Assembly: GCF_000686845.1 (NCBI RefSeq)
Contig: NZ_JMLS01000012.1
Span: forward strand, 62,001-126,000
DNA length: 64,000 bases
Source: Paenibacillus sp. UNC451MF
GTDB taxonomy: Bacteria > Bacillota > Bacilli > Paenibacillales > NBRC-103111
Direction: 5' to 3'
Position 1 is the stretch's first letter. Each line of letters opens with the position of its first letter. A program made the position numbers and the translations under genes. Below the pieces are notes generated by a model. That model was given only the letters and a program-made list of their open reading frames with translations. It was not told the DNA's origin and searched no databases. This document shows positions 8,316 to 17,032 of this stretch, in pieces.

Positions 8316-9671
8316 ATGAAGCTTATGAGCAAAAAAGGTTTACTGAGTCTCACGGTTGCAGCCATGATGTTGGCTACGACCGCCTGTGGCGGAGATCAAC
8401 AAACGGCAGCTACGGACAAAGGCGGCACATCAGCCGGGCAAAAAAAGGTCGTGTTCTGGCATGCAATGGGCGGATCGAATACGAAAGTGGTAGATCAGCT
8501 CGTAGCCGATTTCAACGCTTCGCAGGATAAAATCAAGGTAGAGGCTATTTTCCAGGGCACCTATGACGATCTGCTCAGTAAGCTGAAAGCGAGCATGGGG
8601 ACCAAGGACGGCCCAAGTCTGGTTCAGATGTACGAAATTGGAAGCCGCTTTATGATTGATTCCAAAACCATTACCCCTGTACAGAAGTTCATCGATGAGG
8701 ACAAATTCGATGTAACTCAGCTTGAGCCTAACATTACGGGCTACTACACGTTAAACGGTAAGTTGAATTCCATGCCGTTTAATACTTCTAATCCTATTCT
8801 TTACTACAATAAAGATTTATTTAAAGCAGCGGGTCTCGATCCGGAGAAGCCACCCAAAACCTACGAAGAGGTGCAAAAGGCGGCGGATGCGATCACGAAG
8901 ACAGGAAAAGCGACAGGGGCTAACTTCGCCATTTACGGTTGGTTCATGGAACAGTTTTTCGCTAACCAAGGTGCAGAGTATGTGAATAACGGCAACGGAC
9001 GTACATCTTTAGCGACTGAATCGATCGTCAACAGCGAAGCGGGCGTGAAGACGCTGACGTGGTGGAAGGATATGATCGATTCGAAGGCGGCGAACAATTT
9101 GGGCCGCAAAACCGACGATTCGAAGAAAGCATTCTCCGCAGGTCAAGTCGGAATGATCCTGGAATCGACGGCATCACTGAAGGGCTTGGTCGATAACGCG
9201 GAAGGCAAATTCCAGGTCGGAACAGGCTTCCTGCCTAAGCCGGCCAATGCCAAAGAAGGCGGAGTTGTCGTTGGCGGCGCCAGCCTGTGGCTTATGAATG
9301 ACCGACCTAATGATGAGCAGAAGGCAGCATGGGAGTTCATCAAATTTTTAACTTCACCTAAAGAGCAGGCTTATTGGCATATTAATACAGGTTACTTCCC
9401 GATCACGAAGAAGGCCTACGATGAACAAAGTGTGAAAGACAATTTGAAGAAATTCCCGCAATTCCAGACAGCGGTTGATCAATTGCATCAAACCAAAATG
9501 AGCACGGCTACGCAAGGTGCTGTCATGGGCGTATTCCCGGAAGCGAGACAGATCGTAGAAGGAGCCATCGAGGAAGTTCTGAATAATAAAAAATCGCCGA
9601 AGGATGCGCTGGATGCAGCGGCGAAGGACATTACGTCCAAGATTCAGCAGTACAATAAGACGGTGAAGTAA
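8316..9671 (+). CDS. ugpB: Glycerol-3-phosphate-type extracellular solute-binding lipoprotein (UgpB-like)
   Basis: A 451-residue type 1 substrate-binding protein. The signal peptide ends in a lipobox-like LATTAC (Cys about residue 25); the Thr at -3 is unusual. Segments recalled from E. coli UgpB are matched along the length: VVFWHAMGG, LVQMYEIGSRFMI, PFNTSNPILYYNKDLFKAAG, the PEKPPKTYEE block, VVVGGASLWLM and WHINTGYFPITKKAYD. The E. coli protein binds sn-glycerol-3-phosphate and glycerophosphocholine. Third gene of the operon, 77 bases after ugpE; the E. coli order (B-A-E-C-Q) differs. A strong terminator follows. Confidence 0.85.
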   Translation: MKLMSKKGLLSLTVAAMMLATTACGGDQQTAATDKGGTSAGQKKVVFWHAMGGSNTKVVDQLVADFNASQDKIKVEAIFQGTYDDLLSKLKASMGTKDGPSLVQMYEIGSRFMIDSKTITPVQKFIDEDKFDVTQLEPNITGYYTLNGKLNSMPFNTSNPILYYNKDLFKAAGLDPEKPPKTYEEVQKAADAITKTGKATGANFAIYGWFMEQFFANQGAEYVNNGNGRTSLATESIVNSEAGVKTLTWWKDMIDSKAANNLGRKTDDSKKAFSAGQVGMILESTASLKGLVDNAEGKFQVGTGFLPKPANAKEGGVVVGGASLWLMNDRPNDEQKAAWEFIKFLTSPKEQAYWHINTGYFPITKKAYDEQSVKDNLKKFPQFQTAVDQLHQTKMSTATQGAVMGVFPEARQIVEGAIEEVLNNKKSPKDALDAAAKDITSKIQQYNKTVK

Positions 9672-9714
9672 GACGAACTTTATTAGGCTTTTTAATGGTA
9701 ATATTAAAGCATGT

Positions 9715-9744
9715 AAGCCCCGGAGCTTTTTCCGGGGCTTTATT
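9715..9744 (+). terminator. Rho-independent terminator after ugpB
   Basis: Stem AGCCCCGGA / TCCGGGGCT followed by TTATT. Confidence 0.88.
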
Positions 9745-9771
9745 GTTGTACGGCTGCTTAAGCACCAAATG

Positions 9772-9800
9772 TGATAAATAGGAAAAGAATGGACTATAAT
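9772..9800 (+). promoter_or_regulatory. Probable promoter of the M48 protease gene
   Basis: A perfect TATAAT at 9795-9800 with only a weak TGATAA at the -35 position, 17 bases upstream. Confidence 0.4.
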
Positions 9801-9848
9801 GAACAAATAGCTTGTTTTATCTGATGTTTAATGAGAGGTAGGGGACTT

Positions 9849-11105
9849 ATGAAACGTGGACTTATCGGCTTGCTTATTCTGATCGTCTACAGTGTGGCAG
9901 TTAGCTATTATTTCCTTCATCAGCCTGCATCGAACGTTCCTGAAGCGCTGCGCGGAGGTCCGGCAGATCCGACAACCTTTATGACTGACGAGCAAATACA
10001 AAGTATCCATAAGCTATCAACGATCGGATATCTCTCGTATTTTATTTCAACCCCGATCATGTGGGTTATTATATTGCTGTTGTTGATATTAAGCGTTTCA
10101 TCTTGGCTTCGTAGACGGTCGGAGTTGATGTTCCGTTGGTCGCTTCTGCAAGTAGCCGTCTACCTGCTCTTGTTGCAGTTAATACTGGAAATCATCGAGC
10201 TCCCATTAAACTTTTATTTACATGAACTGGACCGATCTTATGGATTGACGAATCAGAGTCTTGGATCATGGGCGCTGGATATTGCCAAAAGCTTCGGAGT
10301 GAATCTTGTCATCTCCATACCCATGTATTGGCTGCTGTATCTAGCTATAAAGAAAAGCCCTAAACGCTGGTGGCTGCTAGGGTGGGCGGTATCCATACCG
10401 CTGACGCTGTTCTTTACTTTTATTCAGCCTGTCGTGATGGAACCCATCTTCAATGACTTTAAGCCGCTTCAAAATCAGGAGCTCAAACAGGAAATTCTAG
10501 ACCTGGCAAAGCAGGCAAATATCCCAACAGATCAAGTGTACCAGGTCGATAAGTCCAAACAAACGAATACACTTAACGCTTACGTAAGCGGGATTGGTTC
10601 AACGACCCGAATTGTCTTGTGGGATACGACATTGCAGAAACTAAAGCCTGACGAAATATTGTTCATAATGGCTCACGAAATGGGGCATTATGTGAAGCGT
10701 CACGTGCTGTGGGGAACGTTATGGGGGATTGTGGAAAGCTTTATCGGCTTTTGGCTTGTGTATCGCCTGTTCAACTGGATCATTACCCGCTGGGGATCAT
10801 CATTCCAGGTGAGAGGCATGAATGACATTGCCGGGCTGCCAGTACTGCTGCTGGTCGTATCTGTGCTGTCTTTTGCTGCATCACCCATCGATAATGCGAT
10901 TTCCCGAATGCAGGAGCATAGTGCGGATGAATACGCCATACAGCTGCGGAAAGATCCGAATGCTGGAGTTCGGGCTTTTCAACAGTTAGCTGCTAACAGC
11001 CTATCCGATGTAAATCCGCCTCCGCTCGTGCAATTTTTTGTCGGATCTCATCCGACACTGGCGCAACGGATTGATTACGTACAGCATGTCGGTGGAGGGA
11101 AGTAA
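9849..11105 (+). CDS. M48 family integral membrane zinc metalloprotease (Ste24/CAAX protease 1-like)
   Basis: About 418 residues with several membrane segments (residues 4-20, 60-85, 100-125, 150-175, 185-205, and a pair around 290-340). The zinc site is HEMGH (H276-H280), and the third ligand is E356 in SRMQEHSADEYA, as in Ste24-type M48A proteases. The start is placed at ATG 9849 because GAGGTAGGGG ends five bases before it; an upstream ATG at 9831 lies before that ribosome binding site. Bacterial members cleave misfolded or signal-like membrane peptides. The substrate here is unknown. Monocistronic, convergent with the HxlR gene 2 bases away. Confidence 0.88.
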   Translation: MKRGLIGLLILIVYSVAVSYYFLHQPASNVPEALRGGPADPTTFMTDEQIQSIHKLSTIGYLSYFISTPIMWVIILLLLILSVSSWLRRRSELMFRWSLLQVAVYLLLLQLILEIIELPLNFYLHELDRSYGLTNQSLGSWALDIAKSFGVNLVISIPMYWLLYLAIKKSPKRWWLLGWAVSIPLTLFFTFIQPVVMEPIFNDFKPLQNQELKQEILDLAKQANIPTDQVYQVDKSKQTNTLNAYVSGIGSTTRIVLWDTTLQKLKPDEILFIMAHEMGHYVKRHVLWGTLWGIVESFIGFWLVYRLFNWIITRWGSSFQVRGMNDIAGLPVLLLVVSVLSFAASPIDNAISRMQEHSADEYAIQLRKDPNAGVRAFQQLAANSLSDVNPPPLVQFFVGSHPTLAQRIDYVQHVGGGK

Positions 11106-11107
11106 GA

Positions 11108-11479
11108 TCATTCCGGCTGTCCCATGCTACGCGAACGATGAATGACTCCCCAATCGTACATGATGTCGAAGATGGGTTCCAATGTTTTGCCGTAAGCAGA
11201 CATTTCGTATTCAACCCGTGGGGGTGTCTCCGGGTATACCCTGCGTTCGATTAATCCGTCCTGCTCCAGCTCGCGAAGATGCTGAGAAAGTACCTTCTGC
11301 GAAATGCCAGGGAGAAATCGGCGCAATTCATTGTATCGTTTGCTCCCAGCGTGAACATGCCATAAGATGAGCATTTTCCATTTCCCGCCGATGGCTTGCA
11401 TGGTTGTCGTGACATGGATATAGCAATCGATATCTTCGTCGTTGTAGCCCGGATGATCTTTTAAAAAATCAAGAGACAT
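11108..11479 (-). CDS. HxlR-family winged-helix transcriptional regulator
   Basis: 123 residues. The core IGGKWKMLILWHVHAGSKRYNEL, the recognition region ISQKVLSQHLRELEQDGLIERRVY and the ending PPRVEYEMSAYGKTLEPI are typical of HxlR. Cys19 (DIDCYIHV) sits where YodB/HypR-type members carry their redox or quinone-sensing cysteine. A longer TTG start would run through the AGGAGGAG ribosome binding site and is rejected; ATG 11479 is right. Divergent from an SDR gene with 183 bases between, so it probably controls that gene and itself in response to electrophiles or oxidants (inference). Confidence 0.88.
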   Translation of the reverse strand: MSLDFLKDHPGYNDEDIDCYIHVTTTMQAIGGKWKMLILWHVHAGSKRYNELRRFLPGISQKVLSQHLRELEQDGLIERRVYPETPPRVEYEMSAYGKTLEPIFDIMYDWGVIHRSRSMGQPE

Positions 11480-11516
11480 GACAGCTCCTCCTAATAAAAA
11501 CAATTTGAATTATTCT

Positions 11517-11530
11517 CTATAGTACCATAG
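11517..11530. promoter_or_regulatory. Candidate HxlR operator
   Basis: CTATAGTACCATAG is a near-perfect palindrome (CTATrGTACyATAG) in the divergent region, 37 bases upstream of the hxlR start. Position and symmetry suggest an operator; there is no direct support. Confidence 0.4.
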
Positions 11531-11662
11531 ATGCTTAATTCTAACCTCAAAGTAACTATCCGGTAAAAAAGTGCCTTCTTGTGCGGTTCAGGATGCCGAT
11601 GTACATTATCCATATCGGAATCGGAGTATTCAAGATGTCAGGCCCAAAGAGGAGAGAATAGG

Positions 11663-12400
11663 ATGAAATTCACAGGGAAAGTAGCACTTGTCACAGGCGC
11701 GTCAAGAGGAATCGGGCGCACGATTGCAGAACGGTTCGCTCTTCAAGGAGCTAAAGTCGTCGTCAATTACAGCAGTAATGAGAAGCAGGCGGGGGAAGTT
11801 GTCGAGGGCATAAAGCATGATGGCGGAGAAGCGATGGCCGTTCAAGCAGATATCAGCCGCATTAGTGAAATAGATAAGCTATTCAAGACCACGTTGGAGG
11901 CCTATGGACAAATCGATATTCTGGTTAACAATGCGGGAGTCATGGTGACTAAGCCCATTCAGAATATGACGGAAGAAGATTTTGACCGGATGTTCGATAT
12001 CAACGTGAAAGGTACCTATTTTGCTTGTCAGCAAGCTGCAAGGCATATGAATGCCAATGGCAGAATCATTAATTTCTCGACCTCGGTTGTTGGGGCCATG
12101 TTCCCTCAATACAGCGCATATGCTGGTACCAAAGGTGCCGTGGAGCAGTTCACAAGACAGTTGTCCAAAGAATTCGGACCCCTTCACATTAATATTAATG
12201 CGGTTGCTCCTGGACCGGTGGGTACCGAGCTGTTCTTGCAAGGTAAGTCTGAGGAGCAGATTAAGCACCTGAGCGGCATGAATGCATTCGGCAGATTGGG
12301 GGAATCCGGCGATATTGCCGATGTCGTAATGTTCCTTGCGAGCGAAGAAGCTCGATGGATCACGGGTCAAACCGTTCGAATAAACGGAGGCTTCGTATAA
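11663..12400 (+). CDS. Short-chain dehydrogenase/reductase (FabG-like SDR)
   Basis: 245 residues, a classical SDR: cofactor motif TGASRGIG (residues 11-18), NNAGV structural motif, catalytic Ser in NFSTSVVG, Y153 and K157 in YAGTKG, and the C-terminal ITGQTVRINGGFV. The Rossmann loop NYSSNEKQ lacks the acidic residue of NAD-specific enzymes, so NADPH is likely. Start chosen at ATG 11663 after AAAGAGGAGAG. Substrate unknown. Its divergent HxlR neighbour suggests it reduces a reactive carbonyl or quinone (inference). No intrinsic terminator follows clearly before the T-box promoter. Confidence 0.85.
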   Translation: MKFTGKVALVTGASRGIGRTIAERFALQGAKVVVNYSSNEKQAGEVVEGIKHDGGEAMAVQADISRISEIDKLFKTTLEAYGQIDILVNNAGVMVTKPIQNMTEEDFDRMFDINVKGTYFACQQAARHMNANGRIINFSTSVVGAMFPQYSAYAGTKGAVEQFTRQLSKEFGPLHININAVAPGPVGTELFLQGKSEEQIKHLSGMNAFGRLGESGDIADVVMFLASEEARWITGQTVRINGGFV

Positions 12401-12421
12401 AAAAATGTGTACGTTAGGGTA

Positions 12422-12451
12422 TTGAAAAAGTAAGTTTGCATATGTTATTAT
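12422..12451 (+). promoter_or_regulatory. Promoter of the ilv T-box transcript
   Basis: TTGAAA (12422-12427), an 18-base spacer and TATTAT (12446-12451), about 25 bases before the first T-box stem. Confidence 0.6.
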
Positions 12452-12475
12452 AGTGAAAATTAATGAACATATCGA

Positions 12476-12797
12476 TTGCGATGAAGAGAAAAAAGCACAA
12501 GGGCTCTTATGCCCAGAGAGCGAAGGGAAAGCTGAAACCTTTGCCGTAACCCTTTGTGTGAAGTCATCTCGGAGCCTTTGCTCGAAAGCTGATACCCATG
12601 CTGATGCAGGGTTGAAGTGAGTAGTAACAAACGGAATAGCACACGTTATCGTGCTGAAGGTAAGGCGATCCAGCTTTACCTCATGAGGCCGGAATTGTGA
12701 AATTTCTGGCAAACCAGGGTGGTACCGCGAAAAATAACCCCTTTCGTCCCTTGAGCATGGCACAGATGTGCTTGCTCGGGATGAGAGGGGTTTTATT
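12476..12797 (+). promoter_or_regulatory. T-box leader 1 (valine-type specifier GUC)
   Basis: A complete T-box: AGAGA-like 5-prime side of the specifier loop, Stem I arm GCACAAGGG pairing with CCCTTTGTG, then GAA-GTC-A, where GTC (12563-12565) sits directly after GAA as the specifier. The conserved T-box AACCAGGGTGGTACCGCG lies at 12712-12729. The terminator is the large stem from AACCCCTTTCGTCCC (about 12736-12750) to GGGATGAGAGGGG, then TTTTATT. Uncharged tRNA-Val (anticodon GAC) would be the predicted ligand. Confidence 0.9.
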
Positions 12798-12804
12798 GAT
12801 GATA

Positions 12805-13129
12805 TAGCGAAAAAAGCAATGAAGAGAAAAAAGCACAAGGGCTCTTATGCCCAGAGAGCGAAGGAAAAGCTGGAACCTTTGCCGTAACCCTTTGTGTGAA
12901 GTCGTCTCGGAGCCTTTGTTCGAAAGCCTTGATCGGTCAGATGTCAGGTGAGTAGCAGCAAACGGAATGGCACACGTTATTGTGCTGAAGGTAAGGCAAT
13001 CCAGCCTTACCTCATGAGGCCGGAGTTGCGAAGCTCCCGGCAAACCAGGGTGGTACCACGAAAAATAACCCCTTTCGTCCCTTGAGTATGGCATAGAAGT
13101 GCTTACTCGGGATGGGAGGGGATTTTATA
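12805..13129 (+). promoter_or_regulatory. T-box leader 2 (valine-type specifier GUC)
   Basis: A second complete T-box, immediately downstream of the first and closely similar to it: the same GAAGAGAAAAAAGCACAAGG start, specifier GTC at 12901-12903 after GAA, T-box AACCAGGGTGGTACC at 13043-13057, and a terminator ending GGGATGGGAGGGGATTTTAT. It differs mainly in the Stem II/III region (about 12928-12960). It leads directly to the ribosome binding site of ilvB. The two act in series on one transcript. Confidence 0.9.
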
Positions 13130-13147
13130 TTTTCGGGAGGTATTCCA

Positions 13148-14884
13148 ATGGAACAAACTACGCTGATTGGAAATCAAGGGAGAACGATGGAGCCATCCAA
13201 TGATATCATCACAGGCTCGGAGATTTTACTGCGAGGATTGCTGCAAGAGGGGGTTGAGTGTGTATTCGGTTATCCAGGTGGTAATGTCTTGTATATTTAT
13301 GATGCGATGGTGGGCAACCCCGAATTTAAACATATTTTGACCCGTCACGAGCAAGGGGCGATACATGCTGCAGACGGTTATGCGCGCTCCACCGGAAAAG
13401 TAGGGGTTTGTATTGCTACCTCTGGTCCGGGAGCGACAAATCTGGTAACAGGCATTGCAACAGCTTACATGGATTCGGTTCCGATGGTCATCATTACGGG
13501 TAATGTACCAACGACTGTGATGGGCACGGATGCTTTTCAAGAGGCGGATATTGTTAGTATTACAATGCCGATAACGAAGCACAGCTACTTGGTACGAGAT
13601 GTTCGGGAACTGCCGCGGATTATTCACGAAGCATTCCACATTGCCAGCACAGGGCGCAAAGGACCGGTATTAATCGATATTCCGAAAGACGTATCCAATC
13701 ATAAGACAGCGTACACTCCATATGAACATAAGCCGATTCGTGGTTACAAGGAGACACCTGAGCCGGCATACTCGCAGCTCGATAAGCTGCTTGATGCTAT
13801 TCAAGGGTCCTCCAGACCGGTAATTCTGGCAGGAGGCGGCGTGGTGTATTCCGATGCTTCCGAAGAATTGATAGCTTTCGTAAATCGAACAAGGATACCG
13901 GTAACGACGACGCTATTGGGCTTGAGCGGTTTTCCAAGCTCCCATGAGCTTTGCATGGGAATGCTGGGGATGCACGGAACTTATACAGCGAACATGGCTA
14001 TTCAAAATGCCGATCTGATCATCTCGATAGGCTCCCGATTCGATGACCGCGTGACGATGCGAGTAGACGGTTTTGCTCCCAGGGCGCGACAAATTGCGCA
14101 TATTGACATTGACCCTGCTGAAATCGGCAAAACCATCAAGACAGATATCCCGTGTGTGAGCGACATCAAAGCAGCGCTGAAATATTTGAATGTGAACGCG
14201 GAGGCGGCTGGAACTCGTGAGTGGCTTGAAGAGATTAATAACAACAAAATAAAACACCCATTGAAGTATGAAGATTCGGCAGGTCAGCTAAAGCCGCAGT
14301 ACGTTATTGAGATGTTGAACGAAACGACGGAAGGCGAAGCTATCATCACTACAGATGTCGGCCAGCATCAAATGTGGGTAGGTCAGTTCTACAATTTTAA
14401 GCATCCCCGCTCACTGATTACTTCAGGCGGACTTGGAACTATGGGATTTGGTTTCCCGTCCGCTATCGGCGCCCAAGTAGCGAATCCGGACCGTCTTGTC
14501 ATCTCCGTTAACGGGGATGGCGGTATGCAGATGTGCGCGCAAGAGATGGCGATTTGCGCCATTCATCAAATTCCGGTCAAAATTGTTGTTATTAACAATC
14601 AGGTGCTTGGGATGGTGAAACAATGGCAGCAGCTGATTCACGATAATCGGTACAGCCATATCGATTTGGCGGGAAGTCCTGACTTTGTAAAGCTAGCTCA
14701 AGCTTATGGGATTAAAGGCATGAGAGCCACAACGAAAGCCGAAGCCATCCAAGTGTGGCAGGAGGCGCTGGAAACACCGGGACCTGTACTTGTAGAGTTT
14801 GTTGTTCCGAAGGAAGAGAATGTGTTTCCTATGGTAGCTGCTGGAACGAGATTGGATCAAATGATGTTGGGGGATTTCGAATGA
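13148..14884 (+). CDS. ilvB: Acetolactate synthase large (catalytic) subunit
   Basis: 578 residues. Condenses two pyruvates, or pyruvate plus 2-oxobutyrate, in valine, leucine and isoleucine synthesis; needs ThDP, Mg and FAD. Seen: YPGGNVLYIYDAM, the ThDP-activating Glu in RHEQGAIHAADGYAR (E68), the central FAD domain (residues about 210-350), and the ThDP motif beginning NGDGGMQM (GDG at 456-458) and ending near VINNQVLGMVKQWQ. The start is ATG 13148 after CGGGAGG; an upstream in-frame start lies inside the T-box terminator and is rejected. Overlaps ilvN by 4 bases (ATGA). Controlled by the two T-boxes. Confidence 0.97.
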   Translation: MEQTTLIGNQGRTMEPSNDIITGSEILLRGLLQEGVECVFGYPGGNVLYIYDAMVGNPEFKHILTRHEQGAIHAADGYARSTGKVGVCIATSGPGATNLVTGIATAYMDSVPMVIITGNVPTTVMGTDAFQEADIVSITMPITKHSYLVRDVRELPRIIHEAFHIASTGRKGPVLIDIPKDVSNHKTAYTPYEHKPIRGYKETPEPAYSQLDKLLDAIQGSSRPVILAGGGVVYSDASEELIAFVNRTRIPVTTTLLGLSGFPSSHELCMGMLGMHGTYTANMAIQNADLIISIGSRFDDRVTMRVDGFAPRARQIAHIDIDPAEIGKTIKTDIPCVSDIKAALKYLNVNAEAAGTREWLEEINNNKIKHPLKYEDSAGQLKPQYVIEMLNETTEGEAIITTDVGQHQMWVGQFYNFKHPRSLITSGGLGTMGFGFPSAIGAQVANPDRLVISVNGDGGMQMCAQEMAICAIHQIPVKIVVINNQVLGMVKQWQQLIHDNRYSHIDLAGSPDFVKLAQAYGIKGMRATTKAEAIQVWQEALETPGPVLVEFVVPKEENVFPMVAAGTRLDQMMLGDFE

Positions 14885-15363
14885 TGAGAAAACATACGTT
14901 AGCTATTTTGGTGAACGATCAGCCCGGAGTTCTGCAGCGGGTATGTGGACTATTCGGTCGCAGAGGTTTCAATATTGACAGTATTAGCGTAGGCGGCACG
15001 GAAGAGTCAGGATTATCTCGCATGACTGTGGTTACCACAGGAGATGATCGTACGATTGAGCAAATCGAGAAGCAGCTTTCCAAGCTGATAGATGTAATCC
15101 GTATTCAAGATGTAAGCTCTAAACCGATGGTTTCTCGGGAGCTTGCGCTTATCAAGCTGGAGGCAGAACCGTCCATACGTCCAGAAATATTAGGCATCGT
15201 CGAGACGTTCCGTGCCTCGGTCATTGACGTTGGTCCGAAACATATGATCATTCAAGCAGTGGGTGATTTAAGTAAACTGGATGCGATTATTGAACTATTG
15301 CGTCCCTATGGAATTTCCGAGCTATCGTATACGGGCGCTACAGCCATGACTAGAGGAAGCTAA
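14881..15363 (+). CDS. ilvN: Acetolactate synthase small (regulatory) subunit
   Basis: 160 residues, the usual length of IlvH/IlvN. The N-terminal ACT domain HTLAILVNDQPGVLQRVCGL is followed by FGRRGFNIDSISVGGTE, the valine-binding region, and by the second ferredoxin-like half (ELALIKLEAEP...DLSKLDAIIELLRPYGI). It gives valine feedback sensitivity to IlvB. The ATG overlaps the ilvB stop. A terminator follows directly and no ilvC or leu genes are present, so this is a two-gene operon. Confidence 0.95.
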   Translation: MMRKHTLAILVNDQPGVLQRVCGLFGRRGFNIDSISVGGTEESGLSRMTVVTTGDDRTIEQIEKQLSKLIDVIRIQDVSSKPMVSRELALIKLEAEPSIRPEILGIVETFRASVIDVGPKHMIIQAVGDLSKLDAIIELLRPYGISELSYTGATAMTRGS

Positions 15364-15396
15364 CAGCGTCAGTTGTTATGCCGATGATAGGATCAG

Positions 15397-15434
15397 AGCC
15401 AAACCCTTACACAACGTAACGGTTTGGCTTTATC
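15397..15434 (+). terminator. Rho-independent terminator of ilvBN
   Basis: Stem AGCCAAACC / GGTTTGGCT followed by TTAT. Confidence 0.8.
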
Positions 15435-15441
15435 ATGGCCT

Positions 15442-15473
15442 GAAAAAGTAGAATCCAGTTCGGAATTGGACTC
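15442..15473 (-). terminator. Minus-strand terminator of the AraC gene
   Basis: On the minus strand GAGTCCA / TGGATTC forms a stem with one wobble, followed by TACTTTTTC. Confidence 0.6.
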
Positions 15474-15491
15474 TATGCATATTTACATATT

Positions 15492-16265
15492 TTACAACTG
15501 AGACCTATACTCAAATGCCGTCGTACCATATACGGTTTTAAAATGTCTGTTTAGATGAGCTAAATCGACAAACCCGCATTCGGTTACAGCCGAATAAATA
15601 TCGCGGCTTTTTTCTATTACGTGTTTCGCCTTCTCTACTTTACTGTTGAGAAAATATTGATATGGCGATAATCCCGTATTGGCTTTAAACGCTCTGATAA
15701 ACTGGAATTTGGACATCTCGAACGTTTGACTTATATCATCGAGCTTGAGCACATGCTCCAGATTACTGTGCATCATTTCTTTCGCTTTTCGTATGAATGC
15801 ATTGTCTCTCTTGCTTAAGGAATCCAGAGTATCCTCGGAAAAATGCCCTGCGAGCGACAGTAGCAATTCACTGCATAATGCTTCTTGCTGATCGCTAAGA
15901 ATTGCGTTCGATAGTTGAAGAATGCTCCTCCTTAGTCCGGTCTTGTATAGGATAGGAGAAGAAAAACGAACAATGTCTTTTTTGCCGATGGCATCCAAAA
16001 AAAGCTCGGGGTGAATATAGAGCATGACATAATCAATACCAGAACTAAGCTGTGAATAACCGTCATGCATCTGCTCAGGATGAAAAAGCATGACCCCATT
16101 TTCGTGCGAAGATTGCATGCTTCCATCCAGGTTATACTGCTGCACTCCCCGCAAAGTAACTCCTAAGGCATATTCCTCATGGCAGTGCTTTTTATATTTA
16201 AAATCAGTAATGCTTGCAGATAAAGCGGTGACTCCGGCGGCATGTTTATACAGAAATTGCTCCAA
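15492..16265 (-). CDS. AraC-family transcriptional regulator with N-terminal cupin domain
   Basis: 257 residues. Residues about 10-150 form an AraC-binding cupin (HCHEEYALGVTLRGVQQYNLDG, GVMLFHPEQMHDGY). Residues about 160-255 hold the two AraC helix-turn-helices (LKLDDISQTFEMSKFQFIRAFKANTG..., then SAVTECGFVDLAHLNRHFK). It resembles AraC proteins linked to amino-acid exporters. It starts 6 bases after the end of a LysE-type exporter on the same strand, so the pair forms an operon in which the exporter is now interrupted by a stop codon. Confidence 0.88.
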   Translation of the reverse strand: MEQFLYKHAAGVTALSASITDFKYKKHCHEEYALGVTLRGVQQYNLDGSMQSSHENGVMLFHPEQMHDGYSQLSSGIDYVMLYIHPELFLDAIGKKDIVRFSSPILYKTGLRRSILQLSNAILSDQQEALCSELLLSLAGHFSEDTLDSLSKRDNAFIRKAKEMMHSNLEHVLKLDDISQTFEMSKFQFIRAFKANTGLSPYQYFLNSKVEKAKHVIEKSRDIYSAVTECGFVDLAHLNRHFKTVYGTTAFEYRSQL

Positions 16266-16271
16266 CTTTAT

Positions 16272-16868
16272 TCACCCCTTTATGTATTCAATGAATCCCG
16301 ATACTAATATGGCTGAATAACCCAGAAACAACGCCATTATGGCGTTGGCAGCCTTTTGGTATTTGTGGAGGAACCTCTTGAAAATCGTACCGAATACAGC
16401 CCACGTCATATAAGCTGTGACACCTATGATCGATACTACCGCAATAAATATCGATAACACAAGCCCTGATGTGTAATAAGGCATCACATAACTTGGAATA
16501 ACCGTCATCGTGAATAACACAACCTTGGGATTTAGGAATTGAGTCAGGAAGCCTGAGGTAAAGGAAGCAGCCTACTTCGAAGTTGAATTCGTTATATCCA
16601 TTCTGAATACTTGATAAGCGAGATACAGCATAAATATACTTCCTGTAATTCGAATTGCAGTCAGAATCGTCGGTACGCTAGCTGTTAATGCACGATTCAG
16701 TACAACGGAAGCCGTGAGCAATAGAGCGAATGCAATGGAAGCACCGGCAATATATCGAATGGCGTTTTTAATGCCATAATGATGTGCTGCCGACAAGATG
16801 ACGATGTTGGATGGCCCCGGCGTGAACGTTACGATGACGCAGTAGATGAGAAATGATGTGATATTCAT
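16272..16868 (-). pseudogene. LysE/RhtB-family amino-acid exporter interrupted by an in-frame amber stop
   Basis: One reading frame codes for a typical LysE exporter of about 198 residues (MNITSFLIYCVIVTFTPGPS, then GASIAFALLLTAS, FLTQFLNPKVVLFTMTVIPS, and a C-terminal membrane helix), but a TAG at 16572-16574 stops it after residue 98. The frame is unbroken on both sides: ...NSTSK-stop-AASFTSGFL. A single C-to-T change from CAG (Gln) explains it. The reading frame remains otherwise intact, so the change is recent, or a sequencing error, or suppressed. Without read-through no functional exporter can be made, because half the membrane segments are lost. Confidence 0.8.
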
Positions 16869-17032
16869 GATTTATGCTCCTTGATGAGGAAGTTTATTGC
16901 ATTATAGATCCAGGCCTGCACGGGAGCATAGTATATTATTGCAGTGAACGACAAGCAGGATTACTGTGCTCAAGAAATCCTCTAACTTACTTTCTTATGT
17001 TATGGAGTGGAATTGGCAGCCTCGCAGCAATG

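Noticed and set aside
12566-12568. ATC as an isoleucine specifier of T-box 1
   Set aside because: Compared with known T-boxes the specifier directly follows GAA and precedes the lower helix, which gives GTC; ATC would run into the TCTC helix strand.
11879-12838. Long minus-strand frame over the SDR gene and first T-box
   Set aside because: It is antisense to a clear SDR gene and to T-box structure; the sequence resembles no protein and repeats because the T-boxes repeat.
12681-13094. Minus-strand frame similar to the one above
   Set aside because: It is the antisense of the second T-box; the similarity reflects RNA duplication, not a gene family.
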